A stretch of 64,000 bases of DNA, from contig USDT01000012.1 in assembly GCA_900553465.1 (NCBI GenBank), positions 1 through 64,000 on the forward strand. Reading direction: 5' to 3'. How positions within the stretch are numbered: the first letter of the stretch is position 1; every line of letters starts with the position of its first letter. This stretch comes from an uncultured Prevotella sp. (lineage in GTDB: Bacteria; Bacteroidota; Bacteroidia; Bacteroidales; Bacteroidaceae). The position numbers and the translations under genes were made by a program. The notes under the pieces were generated by a model. It did not search any database and was not told the origin of the DNA. It saw only the letters and a program-made list of their open reading frames with translations. Shown here one piece after another: positions 1 to 7,610 of the stretch.

Positions 1-135
1 CGTGGCTGTTTCCGTGGCGTAGGCCGCCGCCATCGCCGCCACGGTCTTCTTGTCGTAGTTGACGCGCACGTATTGTGCCTCCGCCGAAAGGACGGAAGCA
101 CATACGCACAGCAACAGGACAAGGATTTTCTTCAT
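1..135 (-). CDS. Conjugative transposon TraI-like protein, 5' part only
   Basis: The first 45 codons of a leftward gene that runs off the window edge. The start is ATG, followed by a clear signal peptide (MKK, a leucine-rich core, then a likely cleavage after SAEA) and the sequence QYVRVNYDKKTVAAM. This resembles the exported TraI-like or plasmid-transfer protein found just after traG in Bacteroides conjugative elements. It follows the small gene at 139-501 by 3 bases, so the three leftward genes form one unit. The family call rests on a short N-terminus plus context. Confidence 0.6.
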   Translation of the reverse strand, partial: MKKILVLLLCVCASVLSAEAQYVRVNYDKKTVAAMAAAYATETAT

Positions 136-138
136 GGG

Positions 139-501
139 TTACGGTTTTGTGGTTTGCGCGGTCATGAGGCCGCTTGCGGTATGGGCGGGACTTTCATTCT
201 TCCCTGTCTTCGTGTCCCGGTCAAGGCAAAGGGAATACTCCCCGGAACACCATTGTTGTTCGGGAGCCTTGTAGGTGATGTAGCCGCGTTGCTGCAATTC
301 CTCGCTGGCCGTCAGCACGCCTTTCACGGAAAAGCCCCTTACCTTGCACAGCAGGCTGGCGGGATGCACGTAGAACACTTCGGGCTTGTTCTCGTTCTCC
401 CACACATAAATGAGGTAGAAGAACAACACGGTGGCCTCTTTCGAGAAATTGCTGATTTCGTTCGCTTTCCAGAAGTCCTGGATGAATTTTTCTGCTTCCA
501 T
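139..501 (-). CDS. Small conserved conjugative-transposon protein between traG and traI-like gene
   Basis: A 120-residue protein without signal peptide or membrane segment. The N-terminal half (about residues 1-70) is helical with aromatic residues (FYLIYVWENENK, then FYVHPASLLCK), and a following helix-turn-helix-like stretch ends in LQQRGYITYKAPEQQW. It sits between the TraG ATPase gene (12 bases upstream) and the traI-like gene (3 bases downstream), the position of the small TraH-type hypothetical gene in Bacteroides elements. The winged-helix-like look is an impression only. Its biochemical role is unknown; the link to conjugation comes from the neighbours. Confidence 0.6.
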   Translation of the reverse strand: MEAEKFIQDFWKANEISNFSKEATVLFFYLIYVWENENKPEVFYVHPASLLCKVRGFSVKGVLTASEELQQRGYITYKAPEQQWCSGEYSLCLDRDTKTGKNESPAHTASGLMTAQTTKP

Positions 502-513
502 AATGCTTGAATG

Positions 514-2418
514 TTATTGGTTGATTGCTGATTGGTTATTTTGTTTCCCGCGTTCAAGATGCAGCACCTTGCCCGCCTTGTTCACTTCCAGTGCGAAAGC
601 CAGTGACTTGTCAATGCCGGACAGGTTCCAGTCCCTGCAATAGGCTTCCACGGCTTCCCTGTGGCTGCATCCCAATTCCCGCTTGTAGAGTTTGAGGGCT
701 TCCTTTTCCGCACGTTCGGTGGTGTAGGTCATGTAACACTCCCTCGGCTCTTCCACGCCATACACCTCGCTGACCGTGCCACGGCGGATGAACACCTCGC
801 GGAAGAAACTGCGTCCGTCCTTGTTCTCCAGGCGGTTGATGGTGAATATCTTCTTGCATTCGACATCCGTCAGGCCCAGAATGGCCTTGATGCCGTCAAA
901 ACGCTCCCTGAACTTGCTCTGGTCGAGCAGCATCACCACGTCGGAGTTGTTGATGATGGCTTCCTTGACAATCTCACTGCCGATGATGTCCTGTATCTCC
1001 TGTGTCACCACGCCCACGCTCGCCCAGAACTTGCGGGCGGTTTTGTACATGAACTTGATGTACTCCGCCATGAGCGGCGAGGCGATGGCCTTCCACGCCT
1101 CCTCGATTACCAGGACCTTGCGGTTCTTCTTCAGGCGCATCTTCTGCAGGAACACGTCCATGATGATGAGCGTCACGATGGGGAAAAGCAGCGGGTCATC
1201 TTTTATTGCATCGATTTCGAATACGATGAACGTCTCGTCAAACAGGGTGCCGTCCATTTCCTCGTTCAAGGTCTTGTCGTGGTTGCCGCCCCGGTAAAAG
1301 TCTTTCATCATGTATCGGTAGGTGGAGAGGTCGATTCCCTTCAGGCTGTTCTCGTGGCAGATGTCGGGGATGCGCTGCACGGAGTATTCGTAGAAGGTGT
1401 TGAATGAAAGGCTCTCCACTTTCAGCTCCTTGCGGCGGCTTTCTATCCCGTCAATCTCCCTTTCGATGCGGGCCATACGTTCCTCTTCCGTCTCCCTGCC
1501 GTCACGGGCCGAGTTGCGGTCGTCCACCAGCAGGCTCTTGCGCAGGTCTTCCCGCTGGGGAGGGGTGAAACCGTCGAAGCCGTTGAAAAAGACATCGTAA
1601 TACTCGGTGATTACCTGGTCAATGAGCCGGTCTTCCGTCTTGCTCACGGTTCCTTGCGAGCCTTTCCATATCAGCAGTACAAGGTTTTTCAGGAAGCCGG
1701 TCTTCTCCACGTTCAGTTCCTGACGGTTGATGCGGAACGGGTTCATGGTGATGGGTTTCTCCTCCGTATAGCTGATGTACTTGCCGCCGAGGTATTCGCA
1801 AAGCCCCTCGTAGGAGTTACCCGTATCGACCATCACCACGTCGGTATTCTGCTCGTGCAGCTGGCGCACCACGCTGTTGATGTGGAAGCTCTTCCCGCTG
1901 CCAGAAGGTCCCAGACAGAAGAAGTTCGAGTTGTCGGTCAGCTTGTTGCGCCCTTCCTTGCCGGTGATGTCAATGGCTACAGGCACTCCCTGGCGGTCGG
2001 TGTAGTAGATTTTAAGCGGGGTGTCCTCACTGTGCTGGATACGTTCCTTGTACATCAGGCAGGCCGCGGCGTCTCCAAGGGTCAGGAAGCGGTCATAGTC
2101 CGGATTCATACCGTAACAGTTCCCCGGAAAGGAATTTACGAACAGTTCCAGCTGGTTGTACGCCCGCTTGCTGATGTGGATGCCCAGCCGTCCGAAGCTG
2201 TTCTCCAGGTAGTTGGTGGGCTTCTGCAGGTCGATGTCCTTGCCGCAGCAGACCATCAGGTTGTAATGGATGTACACCAGTTGCTTGTTCTCCCTCGCCA
2301 CCACGTCCTGCACCCGCTTGATGTCCTCCACGGCCATCAGGTTCGACGGGTTGGGGATGCTCGCATGGCGGTTCTTCTTCTTTTCCAGCGCGGCAAGCTC
2401 CTTCTTCTGGCCGGGCAC
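514..2418 (-). pseudogene. traG: TraG-family conjugation ATPase (VirB4-like), N-terminally truncated
   Basis: 634 codons of the VirB4-like ATPase that powers type IV secretion in Bacteroides conjugative transposons. Walker A GPSGSGKS is at residues 170-177 and a Walker B-like KVLVIEE at about 434-440, with the conserved HISKRAYNQLELFV segment before them. Family members usually run beyond 800 residues with Walker A well past residue 350, so roughly the first 200-250 residues are missing. The only start is a GTG at 2416-2418, and there is no upstream in-frame ATG. Recognisable homology stops at about the GQKKE codons, right beside a dispersed repeat starting at 2422. The ATPase core is intact but the protein is probably non-functional for transfer. 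Confidence 0.8.
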
Positions 2419-2421
2419 GCC

Positions 2422-2580
2422 TGAGTTTTCTTTAAAAGAGTTGATATCATTCTTAAAATGCAGACATGTTTTTCTTTAATAATTCCGGTATGAGGCGCGG
2501 GGCAAGACACGTGGAGCATGTGTCTTGCCTCCGATGATGTTTTTCCGGTTGTGCCCGTGCGTAATGATTAATGCATGTCG
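2422..2580 (+). repeat. Dispersed repeat, copy 1 (shared with 35.4 kb)
   Basis: The 16-mer TGAGTTTTCTTTAAAA at 2422-2437 is identical to 35419-35434. Further blocks recur in the same order in both places: AAAATGCAG, GGTATG followed by a GCG-rich stretch and ACAC, then TTCCGGTT and GTGATGATT/GTAATGATT-like ends. Copy 1 carries about 21 extra bases (about 2438-2458) ending in a second TTAAAA. The copy abuts the truncation point of traG. Confidence 0.5.
2501..2529. repeat. Perfect inverted repeat (10-bp arms)
   Basis: GGCAAGACAC at 2501-2510 pairs perfectly with GTGTCTTGCC at 2520-2529 around a 9-base loop. No long T run follows directly (a short TTTTT is about 10 bases on), so terminator function is possible but weak. 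Confidence 0.5.
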
Positions 2581-2792
2581 TGGGCTGCATCATCCCGCGT
2601 TGTCAGGGCGTTTTCCGCTGTTCTGTGACACTTCGTTGACATAACTTGTTCCCACCGTTCTCCTCAAAACCGCTTTTTTCTTGCGCCAGACGGCCTTTCT
2701 CCGTCGTGGCGGATAGTTATGCCGTTGCCTCGCTTTGTGCACTCAGAACGGACAGAAAAGGCCTTTCTGCCGCATTTCTGTGCCATGGACAG

Positions 2793-2822
2793 TTTGCCGG
2801 TCGCATAATATTTGTATCTTTG
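2793..2822 (+). promoter_or_regulatory. Bacteroidota-type promoter
   Basis: TTTG (2793-2796), 18 bases, then TATCTTTG (2815-2822), close to the primary sigma factor consensus TTTG-N19-21-TAnnTTTG. It points to the TonB-domain gene at 3121, leaving a leader of about 290 bases. Confidence 0.55.
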
Positions 2823-3120
2823 TATAAGATAGTATGCGGCTCGGCAAAGCCAAGACTTGTTAAACTATGTTTTCCGTTCTTGCCGTTGCTCTCGTCTTTC
2901 ACTATATTTGCGGTGTGTTCATGCGTTTTCATCGGCTGTGGACCGTATGTCGGGAAGCACTGTGTGGAGATGTCTCTGGTTATGATCCGGTGTGCGCAGA
3001 CATAAACTTTCGGACATGTCGTCATGCCTCTGAATGGACGGTGTTTCCCTGCTGTCAGCCGGAATGTGTTATTGTGAAAAGGATAAAATGCTTTTATAGC
3101 AGGACGAAAATTCAAGTATT

Positions 3121-4035
3121 ATGGTATATCGTAAATCATTATTGATAACAGTGTTCGCGGTTGCTGGTGCTCTTGTGTCCGTCTTTGCCGGTGGAGTGGA
3201 GTATTCCCGGCTTATGGACAGCCGACGCACAAACTGTGAATGTATCACCGCCTGCGGTGCTCTTTCTGCCGATACTCTTCCGCAGATGTGTTTTCTGGCC
3301 GACAGTCTCGCGCCCGGCGATGTGCCTCCGACCTTTCCCGGCGGCGACGAAGCCTTACGGAAATATGTCAACGAGCACCTCATCTATCCTACCATTGCGC
3401 GTGAAAACGGCATCGAAGGCTGCATTCCGGTGCTTTTCACCGTCATGTCCGACGGCAGTGTGAGCGACATACGTCTTCTCCGCACCATCGATCCGTCGCT
3501 CGACCGTGAGGCTCTCCGCTTCATGAAAGCCATGCCCCGATGGACTCCCGGCCGCAAACATGCCGGCGGCGGCAAGCCCGCTGCCATGCGTTGCGTTATC
3601 ATGCTTACGTTCGGACAGCCAAATCAGACGGGGCTTTCACGCACCGTTTCTTACACACCTCTTTCCACCGACGCATTCTCGCAGATGTTCTCGCTTACAG
3701 ACGAGCTCGCTCCCGGCGATGTGGCACCGTGTTTCCCCGGCGGCGAAAACGGATTGCAACAGTATATTAACGACAATCTCGTCTATCCTACCATCGCACG
3801 TGAGAATGGTATTGAAGGCAAGGTTCCGGTGGCTTTCACCGTCATGCCCGACGGCACTCTGGCCGATATACAGCTTGTCCACGCCATCGATCCGTCGCTC
3901 GACCGTGAGGCCCGCCGTCTTGTGCGCGCCATGCCGCTGTGGACTCCGGGCCGCAGACATGCCGCAGGCGGCAAACCTGTTGCCATGCGTTGCGTGGTTG
4001 TGGTGACGTTCAAACTGGCAGATGAGGACCCCTGA
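3121..4035 (+). CDS. Exported protein with two tandem TonB C-terminal domains
   Basis: 304 residues: an N-terminal signal or anchor segment (residues 6-23), a short spacer, then two copies of the TonB C-terminal fold (about residues 51-164 and 184-297). Each copy has the family pattern YPTIARENGIEG, FTVM.DG, IDPSLDREA, AMP.WTPGR and GGKP.AMRCV. TonB transfers inner-membrane energy to outer-membrane receptors through this domain. Here there is no proline-rich periplasmic spacer, the domain is doubled, and no ExbB/ExbD genes are nearby, so a classic TonB role is uncertain; such domains also occur in stand-alone periplasmic proteins of Bacteroidota. Monocistronic by layout. Domain call secure, function open. 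Confidence 0.8.
   Translation: MVYRKSLLITVFAVAGALVSVFAGGVEYSRLMDSRRTNCECITACGALSADTLPQMCFLADSLAPGDVPPTFPGGDEALRKYVNEHLIYPTIARENGIEGCIPVLFTVMSDGSVSDIRLLRTIDPSLDREALRFMKAMPRWTPGRKHAGGGKPAAMRCVIMLTFGQPNQTGLSRTVSYTPLSTDAFSQMFSLTDELAPGDVAPCFPGGENGLQQYINDNLVYPTIARENGIEGKVPVAFTVMPDGTLADIQLVHAIDPSLDREARRLVRAMPLWTPGRRHAAGGKPVAMRCVVVVTFKLADEDP
3271..4017 (+). repeat. Intragenic tandem duplication (period 399 bp)
   Basis: Two in-frame units, about 3271-3612 and 3670-4011, encode the doubled TonB domain. By eye about 74 of 114 aligned residues agree, and long blocks agree in DNA as well (the ATCGATCCGTCGCTCGACCG block at 3487 and 3886). This suggests a fairly recent internal duplication. Confidence 0.8.
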
Positions 4036-4368
4036 ATCTCTATATGCTGCGGCGCATGGCCATAACTGCATTTTATGGCCGTGGCGGATATGAAAAGTCC
4101 GTGATTATTTCGCATGACGTCACGTGCTGAACTGCGGTCTTTCTTTGTGCGGCCGGCGGTCTTTTGTGCATGTTCGTGCGTCGTATCACGCGAAATATCA
4201 CGGACTGGTTATGAAAAAGTGTTCTGTGTGTATAGTGCAAATCAACATCCGCCGCCGCTGTTGTTGTATGTATTTTCCTTTCAGATGCGCTTCTTTTTTT
4301 GTCTGTGTGCGTTTCTTGCCGTGCGTGCCCGATTGTGCCGCCGCGGCTTTTTCGCCCGTCAGAAGGCT
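4036..4368. other. Intergenic region with long inverted repeat
   Basis: No credible gene. A small hairpin GGCCATAA/TTATGGCC (4058-4065 with 4073-4080) lies just after the TonB-domain gene and may end its transcript. A longer inverted repeat has arms 4096-4113 and 4190-4206 (17 matched positions with one extra T) around 76 bases that contain the palindromes TGACGTCA and CACGTG. Confidence 0.5.
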
Positions 4369-5430
4369 TTATTTGTACTCCTGCACGGGCAGTTCGCCGT
4401 TGAGTGCTCCCAGCGCGTTGTAGGCCAGTGACTCCATCTCTCCCTCGCCGGGCATTACTATCACCGGCGCGAGATACTCCGTCTGTCTCTTCAGCTCGTT
4501 TACGCAGTACGTGCTGTAGGCTATTCCTCCCGTCAGTATTATGGCGTCCGCTTTTCCTTCGAGCGCCACGTACATTGCGCCAATCTGCTTTGCTACGGTG
4601 TAGAGCATGCCCTCGAGCACCGAGTGCCACGGCTCTTCGCCGTCCTCAGCCTTGCGCGACACGGTTATCATGTCGTTCGTTCCGAGATGTGCCACAAGTC
4701 CTCCCTGTCCGCTGAGCATGGCCCTTATCTGTTTCTTGCTGTACTCTCCGCTGAAACACATCTCCACAAGCTGGCTTGCGGGCAGCGTTCCTGCGCGTTC
4801 GGGCGAGAACGGACCTTCGCCGTCGAGCGCGTTGTTCACGTCTATCACCTGTCCCTTGCGGTGCGCGCCTACGGATATGCCGCCTCCCAGATGCGCCACT
4901 ATGAGATTCATGTCCTCATACTTCCTTCCCACCGACGCGGCGTATTTGCGCGACACCGCCTTGCTGTTCAGTGCGTGGAATATTGATTTCCGCTCTATGC
5001 CCGGCAGTCCGGTGAGCCTTGCCTGCGGCTGCATCTCGTCTACCACCACGGGGTCTGCGATGAATGCCGGGCAATGACACTGCGCCGCTATCTCGTCGGC
5101 TATGAGCGCACCTAGATTGCACACATGCTCGTGCTGTGCATGACGGAGGTCGTATTTCATCTGCTCGTTCACGGCATACACACCTCCGTGCAGCGGTTTC
5201 AGCAGTCCTCCGCGGCCTATCACCGCGTCGAAATCCATCTCAATGCCCGCTTCCCTGAGGTTGCGCAGGATGTAGTTGCGGCGATACTCGTACTGGTCGT
5301 TCACGTTGCGGAATGCTGCCGTCTCGGCGGCAGGGTGGTGTCCTCCCGACATCCACACCACTTTCTCGTCTTCGAATACAGCGGTTTTGGTGGACGTCGA
5401 GCCCGGGTTTATAACGAAAATCCTTTTCAT
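4369..5430 (-). CDS. buk: Butyrate kinase
   Basis: 353 residues, the normal family length. Butyrate kinase transfers phosphate from butyryl phosphate to ADP in the cytoplasm, the ATP-yielding last step of one butyrate route. The ASKHA kinase features are present: the N-terminal phosphate loop NPGSTSTKT (residues 8-16), VIGRGGLLKPL.GG, and AHLGGGISVGAHRKG with the later LTGGIAYS segment. The gene lies 84 bases downstream of the phosphate butyryltransferase gene on the same strand, forming a ptb-buk operon. A related branched-chain acyl or propionyl substrate cannot be excluded from sequence alone. Start ATG at 5430 matches the family N-terminus MKRIFVINPGSTS. Confidence 0.93.
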   Translation of the reverse strand: MKRIFVINPGSTSTKTAVFEDEKVVWMSGGHHPAAETAAFRNVNDQYEYRRNYILRNLREAGIEMDFDAVIGRGGLLKPLHGGVYAVNEQMKYDLRHAQHEHVCNLGALIADEIAAQCHCPAFIADPVVVDEMQPQARLTGLPGIERKSIFHALNSKAVSRKYAASVGRKYEDMNLIVAHLGGGISVGAHRKGQVIDVNNALDGEGPFSPERAGTLPASQLVEMCFSGEYSKKQIRAMLSGQGGLVAHLGTNDMITVSRKAEDGEEPWHSVLEGMLYTVAKQIGAMYVALEGKADAIILTGGIAYSTYCVNELKRQTEYLAPVIVMPGEGEMESLAYNALGALNGELPVQEYK

Positions 5431-5514
5431 CGTGTTGAGGATATGGAATATATGTCAGTTTCTTTCTTGATTAATGTTTTATGTCCTTCTGTCCGTATCA
5501 TGCCGCACAGTGTG

Positions 5515-6429
5515 TCATGCCATGTTGCACGCCAGGAGCAGGCTGCCCATCTTGGCCTCCGTCGAGTCGGCCCTCGATGCAATAACCACCGGCGCCACGG
5601 CTCCGCAGAGCATTCCTGCGGTTGTCGCTCCGGCGAAGAGTGTTATGGTCTTGTAGAACGTGTTGGCCGCTTCTATGTTCGGGAATATCAGTATGTCGGC
5701 CTTTCCCGTCACGTCCGAGGTCAGACCTTTTATGCGTGCGCTCTCGCTGTCGCATGCCGTCTTCACGTCCATCGGGCCGTCTATGGCCATGCGTCCGTAT
5801 CGTCCTTCCGCCGCACGGCGTTTCAGTTCGGCGTAGCTCAGCGTGTGCGGGAACTTCTCGCTCGTCTTTTCCGTGCAGTGTATGAGTGCCACGCGCGGGG
5901 TGCATTCATATCCGTTGAGACGTCTGAACACGTTGAGCGCATATTTAAGTATGGCATCAAACTGTTCGGTGTCGGGGCGGGGAATTACCGCTGCGTCGGC
6001 AAACAGCACCAGCTTTTCGTATTGCGGTATGTGTGCCGCCGTGATATGGCTCAGTGTGTGGCCGGGTATGAGCAGTCCGTTCTCCTTGTCGAGCACGGCG
6101 CGGAGCAGCACGTCGGTGTTCAGCGTGCCCTTCATCAGCACGTCGGCACGTCCTTCTCTCACCGCAGTCACAGCCATGCGTGCCGCCTCTTCGGGCGTAT
6201 CCACCATAACTGTTTCGGCATGTCCCGGGCTGATTGCAGCCAGCTCTTCCGCTCTTCCGGCCTTCTCACGGCGCGCGAAGAGCACGAAGTCGGCCATGCC
6301 TTCCCTCAGACATCTGCTTATCACCTCACCCGTGTGTTCGTCCTCGGGTGCCGCCACGGCCACTCTTTTGCGTCTGTCGTCCTGGAGCAGCCTTTTTGCC
6401 ATAGCTTCAAAATCAAGTCTTTCTTTCAT
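5515..6429 (-). CDS. ptb: Phosphate butyryltransferase
   Basis: 304 residues of the PTA/PTB acyltransferase family, which swaps CoA for phosphate on butyryl-CoA to supply butyrate kinase. Visible family stretches are the N-terminal RVAVAAPEDEHTG, RADVLMKGTLNTD in the middle, KADILIFPNIEAANTFYK, and the C-terminal VIASRADSTEAKMGSLLLA. It is the first gene of the operon with buk downstream. No butyryl-CoA synthesis genes (thl, hbd, crt, bcd) are in this window, so the butyryl-CoA source is outside it. A TATTTTTG box on this strand (6448-6455) lies about 20 bases before the start. Confidence 0.92.
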   Translation of the reverse strand: MKERLDFEAMAKRLLQDDRRKRVAVAAPEDEHTGEVISRCLREGMADFVLFARREKAGRAEELAAISPGHAETVMVDTPEEAARMAVTAVREGRADVLMKGTLNTDVLLRAVLDKENGLLIPGHTLSHITAAHIPQYEKLVLFADAAVIPRPDTEQFDAILKYALNVFRRLNGYECTPRVALIHCTEKTSEKFPHTLSYAELKRRAAEGRYGRMAIDGPMDVKTACDSESARIKGLTSDVTGKADILIFPNIEAANTFYKTITLFAGATTAGMLCGAVAPVVIASRADSTEAKMGSLLLACNMA

Positions 6430-6447
6430 AAATATCCGACTTTTTTA

Positions 6448-6455
6448 CAAAAATA
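6448..6455 (-). promoter_or_regulatory. Candidate -7 box for ptb-buk
   Basis: On the minus strand the sequence reads TATTTTTG, matching TAnnTTTG. No clear TTTG at the upstream position was found, and the leader would be short (about 15-20 bases). Weak support. Confidence 0.35.
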
Positions 6456-6500
6456 GTGTATTTTTCCGAATCCATATCTGCCGCAATAAGAATTTTATTG

Positions 6501-6508
6501 TAAGTTTG
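6501..6508 (+). promoter_or_regulatory. Candidate -7 box upstream of the dipeptidase gene
   Basis: TAAGTTTG matches TAnnTTTG and lies about 170 bases before the dipeptidase start; the short frame at 6535 would be in its leader. No good upstream TTTG is visible. Confidence 0.4.
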
Positions 6509-6534
6509 CAGTTAAAGAATCTTTATCGACCAGA

Positions 6535-6669
6535 AATGAGGAAACAACGGATACTTTCCACAGCATTGTTTTCTCTGTCTGCGGCATGCGTTTCCGCGAA
6601 AGTGCGGTCGGTGCGCGATAGATTTCTTATACCGTCGTTACGGTGTGTGAAAATGATTTATATTTCATA
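6535..6669 (+). CDS. Possible 44-residue leader or exported peptide
   Basis: ATG at 6535 opens a 44-codon frame ending at 6669. Its N-terminus looks like a signal peptide (MRKQRILSTALFSLSAACVSA) with charged residues after it, and it lies 8 bases before the dipeptidase gene, downstream of the TAAGTTTG box. No family recognised. It may be a real small exported peptide, a decayed signal-peptide gene, or chance. Confidence 0.2.
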
Positions 6670-6677
6670 ATGAAAAA

Positions 6678-7352
6678 ATGAGAAACATATTATTGCTTTT
6701 AGCATTCGTCGCGTCTGTACTGACCGCGACGACCGACGACCGTCTGAGCGCCACGGCTCTTTCGCTTGAGAAGCGCGGTTACGTGAACGTGAAGAAGGCC
6801 GACCCTTCCATATTCGTGTCGCTCATGTACAGCCGAGCCGACAACTTTACGGGCGAGGTACTCTACACCGACCTGCGCGAAGCCTATCTTCATCCCAAAG
6901 CCGCCGCTGCGCTTGTCAAAGCACAGAAACGGCTGAAGCAGTTGCGTCCCGACCTCAGTCTGAAAGTATACGACGCTGCGCGTCCCATGTCAATCCAGCA
7001 GAAAATGTGGGACAAGGTGAAGAACACGCCGCAGTATTTCTATGTCAGCAATCCAGCCCGCGGTGGCGGACTCCACAATTACGGCATGGCCGTTGACCTC
7101 ACCCTCTGCACGCTCAAGGGCGACACCATACCTATGGGCACCAAGATCGATTATATGGGCGCTGCCGCCCATATAGACAAGGAGGCTTCGCTCGTCGCCT
7201 CCGGCCGCATATCCAAGGAGGCACTGGCCAACCGCCGGCTGCTGCGTGAGGTGATGCAGTACGCCGGATTCAAACCGCTGCGCACGGAGTGGTGGCACTT
7301 CAACTATGTGTCGCGTGCCACAGCAAAAAAGTATTACAAAGTAATAAAGTGA
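6678..7352 (+). CDS. D-alanyl-D-alanine dipeptidase, VanX/DdpX type (M15D)
   Basis: 224 residues with a hydrophobic N-terminus (about residues 3-17), so likely exported. The M15D zinc peptidase pattern is complete: the arginine of DAARPMS (R102), the zinc ligands H133 and D140 in GLHNYGMAVD, and E204/H207 in TEWWHFNY, with the same spacing (7 and 3) as VanX. The enzyme cleaves D-Ala-D-Ala dipeptide. No vanH, vanA, vanR or vanS genes are near, so peptidoglycan dipeptide recycling or scavenging is more likely than vancomycin resistance. Single gene followed by a strong terminator at 7392-7432. Confidence 0.9.
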   Translation: MRNILLLLAFVASVLTATTDDRLSATALSLEKRGYVNVKKADPSIFVSLMYSRADNFTGEVLYTDLREAYLHPKAAAALVKAQKRLKQLRPDLSLKVYDAARPMSIQQKMWDKVKNTPQYFYVSNPARGGGLHNYGMAVDLTLCTLKGDTIPMGTKIDYMGAAAHIDKEASLVASGRISKEALANRRLLREVMQYAGFKPLRTEWWHFNYVSRATAKKYYKVIK

Positions 7353-7391
7353 CGGCATCCTGCTTTTCAGCCGTCACATCGGTTATATCAA

Positions 7392-7432
7392 GGCTCTGGA
7401 ACCATATTTTTGCGTTCCGGAGTCTTTTTTTA
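7392..7432 (+). terminator. Rho-independent terminator after the dipeptidase gene
   Basis: An 11-bp stem, 7392-7402 (GGCTCTGGAAC) with 7414-7424 (GTTCCGGAGTC), including G-U pairs, is followed by a run of T. Confidence 0.8.
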
Positions 7433-7495
7433 TTGATAAATGGACTTTAATGTCATTTTAATGACTGAAAGTCAGTCGGTTCCAAATATAATGCT

Positions 7496-7503
7496 TATCT
7501 TTG
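7496..7503 (+). promoter_or_regulatory. Promoter -7 box for the YD-repeat protein gene
   Basis: TATCTTTG lies about 107 bases before the ATG at 7611. The start region is followed by an A/T-rich leader, as is common in this phylum. Confidence 0.5.
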
Positions 7504-7610
7504 CGGACGTATGCGTGACGAAGCATGAGACGTATATCTCAAAACAGATTTCAAAACCGTAAATCAATATTTTTTTATACACATCTATTCAATAATCAAA
7601 CTTAATTCTT

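Larger units (their letters stand above)
2419..3120. other. Non-coding stretch right of the transposon remnant
   Basis: About 700 bases without a convincing gene; short reading frames here have no recognisable features. It holds the start of a dispersed repeat (2422 onward), a perfect 10-bp hairpin (2501-2529), a good Bacteroidota promoter (2793-2822) and then a roughly 300-base leader before the TonB-domain gene. Confidence 0.6.

Noticed and set aside
661..2424. Long plus-strand frames opposite traG (248 and 256 codons)
   Set aside because: Antisense shadows of a high-GC coding strand; no family likeness, while the minus-strand frame has Walker motifs.
2646..3145. Small plus-strand frames upstream of the tandem TonB-domain gene
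   Set aside because: Cysteine- and phenylalanine-rich text with no domain, overlapping one another in different frames; more likely leader and spacer DNA.
5125..6670. Long plus-strand frames opposite ptb and buk (443 and 275 codons)
   Set aside because: Shadows of the minus-strand enzymes, which have all catalytic motifs at normal length.
6678..7352. Vancomycin-resistance gene vanX
   Set aside because: The enzyme family is right, but no vanH, ligase or VanRS genes are nearby and it has a signal-like N-terminus; a recycling dipeptidase is more likely.
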